From Promethearchaeota archaeon (GTDB taxonomy: Archaea > Asgardarchaeota > Lokiarchaeia > Sigynarchaeales > MK-D1): a stretch of 6,444 nt of DNA. The DNA lies in NCBI GenBank assembly GCA_016839385.1, contig JAEOUK010000448.1, positions 1 to 6,444 of the forward strand. The letters are read 5' to 3'. The notes below the pieces were generated by a model. The model did no database searches, was not told the DNA's origin, and saw nothing but the letters and a program-made list of their open reading frames with translations. The position numbers were made by a program, and so were the translations under genes. This document shows, one piece after another, positions 1 to 4,576 of the stretch (its first letter is position 1; every line of letters starts with the position of its first letter).

Positions 1-148
1 ATTTCTCGTGGAGCAAGCAGGAGGTATGGCTACAAACGGAACTGAAAATATATTAGATATTGTTCCTAGTTCTCTGGATCAACGTAGTCCTATTTACATT
101 GGTTCTAAATATGAAGTGCAAAAAGCAAAAGAAATGCTCTCAAAATAA
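1..148 (+). CDS. fbp: Class I fructose-1,6-bisphosphatase, C-terminal fragment (5' end outside window)
   Basis: The open frame starts at base 2 and ends at the TAA at 146-148, giving the last 48 residues of a protein cut by the window edge. It begins [13 protein letters not shown] and continues through [19 protein letters not shown] and a final EVQKAKEML helix. This is the C-terminal signature of class I fructose-1,6-bisphosphatase: the EQAGG strand-turn, then ILDI(V/I)P, then an 'xQRxPxxxGS' stretch, then a closing helix. The enzyme hydrolyses fructose 1,6-bisphosphate to fructose 6-phosphate in gluconeogenesis, in the cytosol, with divalent metal. The metal-binding and main catalytic residues lie upstream, so activity cannot be judged here. 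Many archaea use the bifunctional type V FBP aldolase/phosphatase instead, so a class I enzyme is informative about lineage. An oligo-T tract about 45 bp after the stop suggests transcription ends there. Family assignment rests on a short but distinctive segment. Confidence 0.88.
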   Translation, partial: FLVEQAGGMATNGTENILDIVPSSLDQRSPIYIGSKYEVQKAKEMLSK

Positions 149-192
149 AACCACTGCATCTATTTTATCCAATCAAAGAAAAAGGTAGGTAA

Positions 193-208
193 TTTTTGTT
201 TTTCTTTT
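193..208 (+). terminator. Oligo-T tract after the fbp gene
   Basis: A run of T5-G-T5-C-T4 begins 45 bases after the fbp stop codon on the same strand. Archaeal RNA polymerase commonly stops at such U-rich stretches without needing a strong hairpin, and none is seen directly in front of it. It fits as the end of the fbp transcript. It is assigned from composition and position only. Confidence 0.5.
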
Positions 209-216
209 AATAAAAT

Positions 217-419
217 TCTATTCTGTTGAACCCTAAAATTTTTCGATTCAATACTACATGATCACGTATCATGCTTAACAGCACGAACTTAATGCTTACA
301 CCTTTTAGATCTATCCATGCAATAGGATCGGGATTTGATTCCGATTTCTACGTTTGACGCTGTTTTACGATAGTTTTAAGTTGATGGATTGGTATTTACG
401 ATCTATTCAACAGAATAGA
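217..419. repeat. About 200-bp non-coding segment bounded by a perfect 14-bp inverted repeat
   Basis: The 14-mer TCTATTCTGTTGAA at 217-230 recurs as its exact reverse complement, TTCAACAGAATAGA, at 406-419. The 175 bp between the arms holds no ORF of useful size. It does contain smaller hairpins: CATGAT/ATCATG with a 5-nt loop at 257-273, and ATCGG/CCGAT at 328-346, extendable inward by a G-T and an A-T pair. It also has a direct repeat TTTACGAT at 364-371 and 395-402. The segment fills most of the 294-bp gap between two convergent genes. It could be a small MITE-like element, a structured RNA closed by a 14-bp stem, or a degenerate remnant. No target-site duplication is visible next to the arms, no transposase is nearby, and the segment is not noticeably GC-rich as a stable RNA in an AT-rich genome often is. 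The repeat is seen directly; its nature is open. Confidence 0.45.
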
Positions 420-420
420 T
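401..420. repeat. 8-bp perfect hairpin with 4-nt loop downstream of the RCK-protein gene
   Basis: ATCTATTC (401-408) and GAATAGAT (413-420) are exact reverse complements separated by AACA. Read on the - strand, the hairpin lies 22 bases past the stop codon of the RCK-protein gene, just after a run of eight T. It may act as a 3'-end structure. It overlaps the right arm of the 14-bp inverted repeat, so in a transcript the two pairings would exclude each other. Confidence 0.5.
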
Positions 421-430
421 GTTGATTACT

Positions 431-438
431 AAAAAAAA
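431..438 (-). terminator. T8 tract immediately after the RCK-protein gene
   Basis: Eight consecutive A on the + strand read as T8 on the - strand, starting 4 bases after the stop codon of the RCK protein. This is a typical archaeal oligo-T terminator position, and the 8-bp hairpin at 401-420 follows it. Assigned from composition and position. Confidence 0.5.
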
Positions 439-442
439 TTTC

Positions 443-1609
443 TTATTGAATTAAGTTCTCTAATTTAGGCCTGAGAGTGTTAAATGTATATTTTGAAGTG
501 GAAAAGGTTTCGACACCGACTTGTTCGAGAAATTCAGCTAACTCATCATTGAATAACCTCATTTTTACTTCTATATTGGGATATTTTTGCTTAATTTGAG
601 TAGCTATAGTGATGGAATCCTCTGCAGCTTCTTTGATTCCAATGAATACTTGAGAAGCGGTTCTGATATCAATTTCTGGACTTTCTAAAAACTCTATTTG
701 AGTCGCATCCCCTTCAAAAGCTTGTACGTTAGTTCCTTTATAATATTCGACATCGTTCTCGTCCTTATCAATCACCACGACATCCCTACCTGCTATTATT
801 AATTGTTCAACTAGTACTTTGGTAAAATTTGAGATTCCAATAACAACTGCTTTCCCTTTATTCATATGCACCCACTCTTCTTTCATTCTACGGATTGTAG
901 AACGAGAAGTTGAAAAACTTATAGCATTATAGGGACTCCGTTCTAATACTTGCCCAAGTCTATCGTCAAAAATACGAACATAGATCGGACAGTTTCTATT
1001 TAATTTCCGAATGCGGTTCATCAAAATTAATGTAGTCTTGGTTTCATTTTCGGTAATGATGACTGCCCGGGCACCGGCAATATTCGCATCTTCCAGTACA
1101 TTTTCTGCAATTGGATTTCCCACAATGACAGGTTCACCATCTTCCAATAAATCTGTCACAAGTTTTTTATCCTTTTCAATTATAACATATTTCTGATTAT
1201 GATTTCGAAAGAAATCTGTAATACGACTTCCTACGTGACCATGGTGAACAATAACGATATGATCCTCTTTCACGTCCTTTGCTATTAGCCGACTTGTCAA
1301 TTTAGTATCTCTTTTCTCGAAGCTTTTCTGTATTATGAATGCAAATACCCCTTGCGAAATTACTACGCTTCCTAAAAATTGATATATGATGGTTGCAGAA
1401 TCTTCGCTTGAAGGTTCTCGAATATAGAACGTATAATAGATAATATCGAGAATTGTTACATCAGTTTTTGTATATTCAGTTGCCATAAAAAATACAAATC
1501 CTATCAAGAACCAGATTATGATAATAAAAAAAGACCATTTGCTTTCTTTAAAATAAAGGATAACACTCTTTGAAAAACGTTTAACCCTACTAGATTTTCT
1601 TGGACTCAT
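443..1609 (-). CDS. Two-TM membrane protein with tandem RCK/TrkA-N domains; K+-channel architecture without selectivity filter
   Basis: Numbering is from the ATG at 1609 (388 residues); an in-frame GTG at 1624 would add five residues. A basic N-terminus (RKSSRVKR) precedes TM1 (about 27-43, WSFFIIIIWFLIG region) and TM2 (about 74-93). Two Rossmann-type RCK domains follow. RCK1 starts near 117 with HHGHVGSR, has an acidic residue at the end of strand 2 (E145), then GNP (164-166) and a YVRIFDD strand. RCK2 runs from about 253 with VIGIS, D281 at the end of strand 2, the family motif GDAT (300-303) and MRLFNDEL. Two TMs plus two RCKs matches ligand-gated potassium channels. The pore-helix-like IIYYTFY is present, but IREPSSED follows where TVGYGD should be, and no GYG or GFG occurs anywhere. 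It may be a non-conducting nucleotide sensor, a subunit that assembles with another pore, or a channel of other selectivity. The fold is confident; conduction is doubtful. It appears monocistronic. Confidence 0.82.
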   Translation of the reverse strand: MSPRKSSRVKRFSKSVILYFKESKWSFFIIIIWFLIGFVFFMATEYTKTDVTILDIIYYTFYIREPSSEDSATIIYQFLGSVVISQGVFAFIIQKSFEKRDTKLTSRLIAKDVKEDHIVIVHHGHVGSRITDFFRNHNQKYVIIEKDKKLVTDLLEDGEPVIVGNPIAENVLEDANIAGARAVIITENETKTTLILMNRIRKLNRNCPIYVRIFDDRLGQVLERSPYNAISFSTSRSTIRRMKEEWVHMNKGKAVVIGISNFTKVLVEQLIIAGRDVVVIDKDENDVEYYKGTNVQAFEGDATQIEFLESPEIDIRTASQVFIGIKEAAEDSITIATQIKQKYPNIEVKMRLFNDELAEFLEQVGVETFSTSKYTFNTLRPKLENLIQ

Positions 1610-1650
1610 ATGTGGGTGTTGCACTACATGAATAAAATTGTTTCCTAGGG

Positions 1651-1665
1651 TATTTTAGTGATATA
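1651..1665 (-). promoter_or_regulatory. Possible TATA element for the RCK-protein gene
   Basis: On the - strand, the sequence CTATATCACTAAAATA upstream of the gene offers TATA-like hexamers. About 26 bases downstream, a transcript would start near 1629-1636, leaving a leader of roughly 20-27 bases before the ATG at 1609. There is no Shine-Dalgarno sequence in front of either candidate start. In an AT-rich intergenic region such a match is weak evidence. Confidence 0.22.
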
Positions 1666-1711
1666 GAAAGTCTAGTGAATAAAGAAGTTAATAAGTGGAT
1701 TTCTACTGAAT

Positions 1712-1722
1712 AAAAGAAAAAA
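1712..1722 (-). terminator. Oligo-T tract after the zinc-ribbon gene
   Basis: On the - strand this reads T6-C-T4 and begins about 18 bases after the stop codon of the small zinc-ribbon gene. It separates that gene from the RCK-protein gene further along the same strand, which argues for two transcripts rather than an operon. Confidence 0.45.
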
Positions 1723-1740
1723 TGATATTTCAAATTGTAT

Positions 1741-1920
1741 CTAATTTTTCCCCCATTCGAATCCACAACGTCCACAAACGAGTTTTTTGGCGTACATTGT
1801 GGAGATTCCACTACCCATCATCAAGGGTTTTGTTTTATCGTCTTTCTCGTGGATCATTGGGGGAATTGCACCGCACTTAGCGCATTTATACAATCGATCA
1901 ACAGCTTCTGTATCTGCCAT
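1741..1920 (-). CDS. Small zinc-ribbon protein, 59 residues
   Basis: An ATG at 1920-1918 opens a 59-codon frame ending in TAG at 1743-1741. The protein begins MADTEAVDRLYKCAKCGA and ends CGRCGFEWGKN. Two CxxC knuckles, C13/C16 and C49/C52, are 32 residues apart and each is followed by glycine (CxxCG), which is the hallmark of a four-cysteine zinc ribbon. A short, charged and methionine-rich linker (HEKDDKTKP, then LMMGSG) joins them, and no other domain is present. Such minimal ribbons occur in archaea as RNA-, DNA- or protein-binding accessory factors; nothing here names a partner. The start is supported by the ribbon beginning soon after it, by a weak AAAGGT about 9-14 bases upstream, and by a TATA-like box 24 bases upstream that would give a nearly leaderless mRNA. 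Longer overlapping frames on both strands lack recognisable features, so this short one is taken as the real gene. Confidence 0.8.
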   Translation of the reverse strand: MADTEAVDRLYKCAKCGAIPPMIHEKDDKTKPLMMGSGISTMYAKKLVCGRCGFEWGKN

Positions 1921-1936
1921 GTTCTTTTACCTTTTC

Positions 1937-1953
1937 TGTATATTTATGTAATT
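1937..1953 (-). promoter_or_regulatory. TATA-like box for the zinc-ribbon gene
   Basis: The - strand reads ACATAAATATACA, with the ATAAATA core at 1941-1947 centred about 24 bases upstream of the ATG at 1920. At the usual archaeal TATA-to-start distance of about 25 bases, transcription would begin at or very near the start codon, giving a leaderless message. Position and composition agree, but the region is AT-rich. Confidence 0.4.
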
Positions 1954-2058
1954 ATGGTTAATTGTAAGACGAAAACCTAAATGTCTAACCTCAATACATA
2001 CACTTTATTTCGACATAATTCTCTTGAATCCCACTACTTTCAGCCATGAATTCTTACC

Positions 2059-2067
2059 TTATTTTAT
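2059..2067 (+). promoter_or_regulatory. TATA-like box for the dehydrogenase gene
   Basis: TTATTTTAT lies about 45 bases upstream of the ATG at 2110. A start about 26 bases downstream would give a leader of about 20 bases. The 189-bp gap 1921-2109 separates two divergently transcribed genes, so it must hold both promoters. Apart from these boxes and the inverted repeat at 2103-2116, nothing else was recognised there. Confidence 0.3.
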
Positions 2068-2102
2068 CATGTCATCACAATCATAAGCAAACAGATCTAA
2101 CA

Positions 2103-2116
2103 TTAACACATGTTAA
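2103..2116. repeat. 14-bp inverted repeat across the dehydrogenase start codon
   Basis: TTAACA (2103-2108) and TGTTAA (2111-2116) are exact reverse complements with a CA spacer. The ATG at 2110-2112 sits in the centre. It could be a dimeric regulator's operator or a small hairpin at the mRNA start. A repeat of this size is expected by chance somewhere in a window this long; only its position makes it notable. Confidence 0.35.
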
Positions 2117-2880
2117 CGGATAAAATAGTGTTGATTACAGGCGTAGGTGGTGGAGTTGGAAACGCTATTGTAAAGCATTTGGTTCCATTATCTAAGCATC
2201 TGATCAGTTCAAGTCGTTCTGATCTCTCTACTGTCCTTAGATCCAAAGCCATTCCCTCTAATTATACTCACATTCCAAAGGATTTAACAAAAGAATCTAA
2301 TGTCAAAACCTTATTTCAGAATATAAAAAAGGAATTTGGAAGATTGGATGTTTTAATTAACACAATTGGCGGGTCCTTATACGCACACCCTATTGAAGAA
2401 TTTCCTTTGAAAGAGTTCATGGAGATAATCAATCTAAACTTAACTACGTCATTTCTTTTGACAAAATATGCAGTTCAAGTAATGAAAGAAAATAATCCAA
2501 AGGGTGGTAATATTACTCATTTTATATCATCATCAGCAAGAAAAATTTCGAAACATAAAGCTCCATATGGGGTAGCCAAATCGGGTTTGGCAAAATTGGT
2601 GAATTATGTGGCTTCTGAAGTCGGAAAATACGACATTAGAATCAACGGGATTAGTCCGGGTTATATTTTTACTCCCAGGCATATGGAAGACATTTATAAT
2701 GAAATGAAAAAAACTGGGAAATCCGAAGAAGTCTTAACACAATCAAAAATGCGATTACAACAAATAGATCGCAAATTGTTTTCAGAAGATTTGCTTCCAC
2801 TTGTGGATCTATTAAGTACAACGAAAGTTATTACCGGACAAAATTATAATTGCACTTTAGGGGAAGTATTAGATTACTAA
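2110..2880 (+). CDS. Short-chain dehydrogenase/reductase (classical SDR)
   Basis: The 256-residue protein has the normal length and motif order of a classical SDR, a soluble NAD(P)(H)-dependent oxidoreductase acting on alcohol or carbonyl groups. The cofactor loop is TGVGGGVG (10-17), matching TGxxxGxG. D58 follows the strand after the loop, and NTIG at 84-87 stands in for the usual NNAG. The catalytic tetrad appears complete: N110 in NLNLTT, S140 in SSSARK, and Y153 and K157 in YGVAK. The PG motif follows at 183-184 (SPGYIFT). R36 after the second strand (SSSRS) suggests, without proving, preference for NADP(H). The C-terminus ends ITGQNYNCTLGEV where many relatives have ITGQxxxVDGG, so the substrate end is divergent. 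Substrate cannot be predicted, and neighbours give no clue. No Shine-Dalgarno precedes the ATG. The stop is 10 bp from the stop of the convergent MPN-like gene. Confidence 0.92.
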   Translation: MLTDKIVLITGVGGGVGNAIVKHLVPLSKHLISSSRSDLSTVLRSKAIPSNYTHIPKDLTKESNVKTLFQNIKKEFGRLDVLINTIGGSLYAHPIEEFPLKEFMEIINLNLTTSFLLTKYAVQVMKENNPKGGNITHFISSSARKISKHKAPYGVAKSGLAKLVNYVASEVGKYDIRINGISPGYIFTPRHMEDIYNEMKKTGKSEEVLTQSKMRLQQIDRKLFSEDLLPLVDLLSTTKVITGQNYNCTLGEVLDY

Positions 2881-2890
2881 AAATTCTACA

Positions 2891-4207
2891 TTATAATCCA
2901 GACACTAACCGTTGAACTTCTTGTATACTTTCAATTTGCCCCCTTTCTTTATAGATATGACCTAATCCACGTAAAAGTCCAATTCCGAGGTTTTTGTCCC
3001 CAATTCGAGCAAGGGTTGAGAATTTTTTTCTGTATCTGATGAGCTTATCTTCTTCAGCAAAAAATGATTCTGCAATTTCCGGTAAATTATTTTGACTGAA
3101 ATAACTGAGGAAAAGTAAATTTTCTACTATTTCTAGTTCAAATTGCTTCTTAACAATATCCACTTTCTTCAGATGAGTTTTAATATTTAAGATTAAATTC
3201 TTATATTGCATTAAAACAGACTCTGGGGGAAGAATAAGCAAACCCTTTCGATTATGTGAGAATTTGATCAAGGCATGATCTAATTTAATTTTTAATTCGT
3301 TGTGGAGTTGTAATTTGAGAGTTTTCGTAATTTCTTCTGAATTCTGGGGATGTTGGAGATTCAATAATAATACACAAGGGATAATCATTTTTCCGTATGC
3401 CCCCATGTGTTTTGTGAAAGTTTCTAATTCCTTTATTGTATCTGGGTTTGAAATCTTGTCAATTGATAGATCTAGGGATAAATAAGTATCAGGAGTTGTA
3501 ATTGAAGAAAAATTTGAATCAATTAGAGTTTTCAACGAATCAAATTCCTTTAAAATTGACTCCGAATCTAATAAATTGCGGACTTGTTCTTTATTGAAGA
3601 ATGGGTGATTTGGATCCTGCAATTTTGTAGCTAATGGACTATTTCGAAGAGTGACTTGTGCTTTTTCTATTGACGAATCTACCGAATCTAAAACGTCATT
3701 CGTAATTTGGGGCAGAAATTTTAATTTGAGATTAATTTCTGTAGCAAAATTTACTTTTACAAAAACGAGCAGAAATTTAACGATATTTTCAGGTATGTCA
3801 TGATAGTATACATCTTGTTCAGTGTAATGCATATCATCCATGGTGTACCATTTTGTAGTTTCTATGTTCGTTACACAAATGAGTTTATCATGGTATGGAT
3901 TATAATAATTTGCAGGAATTCCTGATGATCCCGTAACCTTTAGTTGGGAACCTGGTTTGAAGTGAAACATTCCGACAACTTTCAATGCACTTGGAATGAT
4001 GCTTGATAATTCATCAAGTTCTTGAGTATCCGGTAGTCGAAAATTTCCATCTGTTTCTGAATATTGACTTGCTGCAATTGCAGATAGAACAACAGTCTGA
4101 TCGGAGCTTGATTGAAATCCAATCAACCATCCACAAGCACTTCCTCGTGAAATATTAGGAAATTTTTCAATAAATTGTTTAATCCAAGGATTCACAATGA
4201 CCTTCAT
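2891..4207 (-). CDS. Degenerate MPN (JAB1/Mov34)-like domain protein with long helical C-terminus
   Basis: The 438-residue soluble protein has no signal peptide or TM. The N-terminal 120 or so residues resemble an MPN domain. SACGWLIG (23-30) corresponds to the ExxGxLxG segment, a beta strand VVLSAIAAS follows (39-47), FRLPDTQELDEL starts a helix, and KVVGMFHFKPGS (76-87) lines up with VVGWYHSHPG. In active JAMM proteases the metal site is a Glu in the first segment plus HxHx7SxxD. Here the Glu position is S23, the histidine pair is H82 and K84, and the Ser/Asp positions are T92 and S95. Only one ligand survives, so it is predicted to be inactive, like the MPN-minus scaffolds Rpn8, CSN6 and eIF3f/h. 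The GWLIG strand and LKVVGMF also recall the inactive MPN-like domains of eukaryotic UFSP2 and ODR4. Residues from about 160 on are mostly helical and unrecognised. The role may be scaffolding in a ubiquitin-like or other complex; this is inference from fold resemblance alone. Confidence 0.6.
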   Translation of the reverse strand: MKVIVNPWIKQFIEKFPNISRGSACGWLIGFQSSSDQTVVLSAIAASQYSETDGNFRLPDTQELDELSSIIPSALKVVGMFHFKPGSQLKVTGSSGIPANYYNPYHDKLICVTNIETTKWYTMDDMHYTEQDVYYHDIPENIVKFLLVFVKVNFATEINLKLKFLPQITNDVLDSVDSSIEKAQVTLRNSPLATKLQDPNHPFFNKEQVRNLLDSESILKEFDSLKTLIDSNFSSITTPDTYLSLDLSIDKISNPDTIKELETFTKHMGAYGKMIIPCVLLLNLQHPQNSEEITKTLKLQLHNELKIKLDHALIKFSHNRKGLLILPPESVLMQYKNLILNIKTHLKKVDIVKKQFELEIVENLLFLSYFSQNNLPEIAESFFAEEDKLIRYRKKFSTLARIGDKNLGIGLLRGLGHIYKERGQIESIQEVQRLVSGL

Positions 4208-4216
4208 TTTCTTAAC

Positions 4217-4229
4217 TATGTGTTACATA
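4217..4229. repeat. TATGT-GTT-ACATA inverted repeat in the divergent promoter region
   Basis: Perfect 5-bp arms with a 3-nt spacer lie 10 bases upstream of the MPN-like gene's start codon, between it and the shared TATA-like tract. It could be an operator site for a dimeric regulator. Arms this short occur by chance, so only its placement supports a function. Confidence 0.25.
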
Positions 4230-4232
4230 CCC

Positions 4233-4248
4233 AGCTATAAAAAAAATT
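4233..4248. promoter_or_regulatory. Shared TATA-like tract for two divergent genes
   Basis: CTATAAAAAAAATTC within the 90-bp gap 4208-4297 gives CTATAAAA on the + strand and TTTTTATAG on the - strand. On the + side it predicts a start near 4264 and a leader of about 33 bases before the two-TM gene. On the - side it predicts a start near 4213, about 6 bases before the MPN-like ATG. It is the only good TATA candidate for either gene in this short gap. No Shine-Dalgarno precedes either start. Confidence 0.4.
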
Positions 4249-4297
4249 CGAGTGCCAGAAGAAAGGATTAAATGGTTGCATTTCTCAACTAGACTTA

Positions 4298-4543
4298 ATG
4301 CCGCTAAACAAATTTTGGGAATTTTGGGATTCAATAAAGATCAAGCATTTCCTATTCTTAATAATTACCAGTCTATCAATTCTGACAATAGGAATTGTAG
4401 GCAAATTCGTAATAATGCCACAATTACAGCTTGAAACTTATTATGCAGCGGTAAACGCATTCCACTGGAGCTTTATAGGCGTAGGAATTTTCTTTGCGCT
4501 TCTATCAGCCGTAGCTTTATTTGCAATTTTAGATGTAGTATAA
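4298..4543 (+). CDS. Small two-TM membrane protein of unknown function, 81 residues
   Basis: The protein has an aromatic and basic N-terminus (NKFWEFWDSIKIKHF), a first hydrophobic helix at about 18-39, a short external or cytosolic loop (PQLQLETYYAAVNAFHW), and a second helix at about 58-78 ending LFAILDVV. I do not recognise a family. The clean two-helix pattern argues that this frame, rather than the overlapping 60-codon frame that begins at a GTG at 4252, is the coding one. The gene opens a + strand unit, with the flippase-like gene starting 33 bp after its stop and no terminator-like tract between. By position it may be a small partner or assembly subunit of that transporter, or simply co-transcribed. 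No Shine-Dalgarno is seen before the ATG. Confidence 0.65.
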   Translation: MPLNKFWEFWDSIKIKHFLFLIITSLSILTIGIVGKFVIMPQLQLETYYAAVNAFHWSFIGVGIFFALLSAVALFAILDVV

Positions 4544-4576
4544 ACTACTCCAATTAACGTCCGTTTTGTGTGGATA

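Noticed and set aside
322..352. T-arm-like sequence on the - strand (GGAATCAAATCCC within an ATCGG/CCGAT stem), suggesting a tRNA
   Set aside because: No acceptor stem, D arm or anticodon arm can be built around it, and the T-stem itself has a mismatch when the standard 7-nt loop is imposed.
371..392. Possible C/D-box guide RNA (TTGATGG resembling box C)
   Set aside because: The box C match is imperfect and no CTGA box D or D'/C' pair lies at a suitable distance.
1011..1196. 61-codon + strand frame with a hydrophobic N-terminus
   Set aside because: Entirely antisense to the RCK1 domain of the membrane protein, which has strong family motifs.
1590..1811. 73-codon - strand frame overlapping the zinc-ribbon gene
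   Set aside because: It overlaps the four-cysteine zinc ribbon in another frame and runs into the RCK-protein start; its product shows no domain or coherent pattern.
1735..1980. 81-codon + strand frame rich in Phe, His and Cys
   Set aside because: It is antisense to the zinc-ribbon gene; the cysteines are scattered and the frame spans the promoter region.
3300..3485. 61-codon + strand frame
   Set aside because: Entirely antisense to the MPN-like protein gene, with no features of its own.
3675..3692. Short tandem GAATCTA-CC-GAATCTA
   Set aside because: It lies inside the coding sequence for an LDSVDSS stretch and is explained by repeated Asp-Ser codons.
4252..4434. 60-codon + strand frame starting with GTG, overlapping the two-TM gene
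   Set aside because: The product is low in recognisable features, while the overlapping frame gives two clean membrane helices and continues toward the flippase gene.
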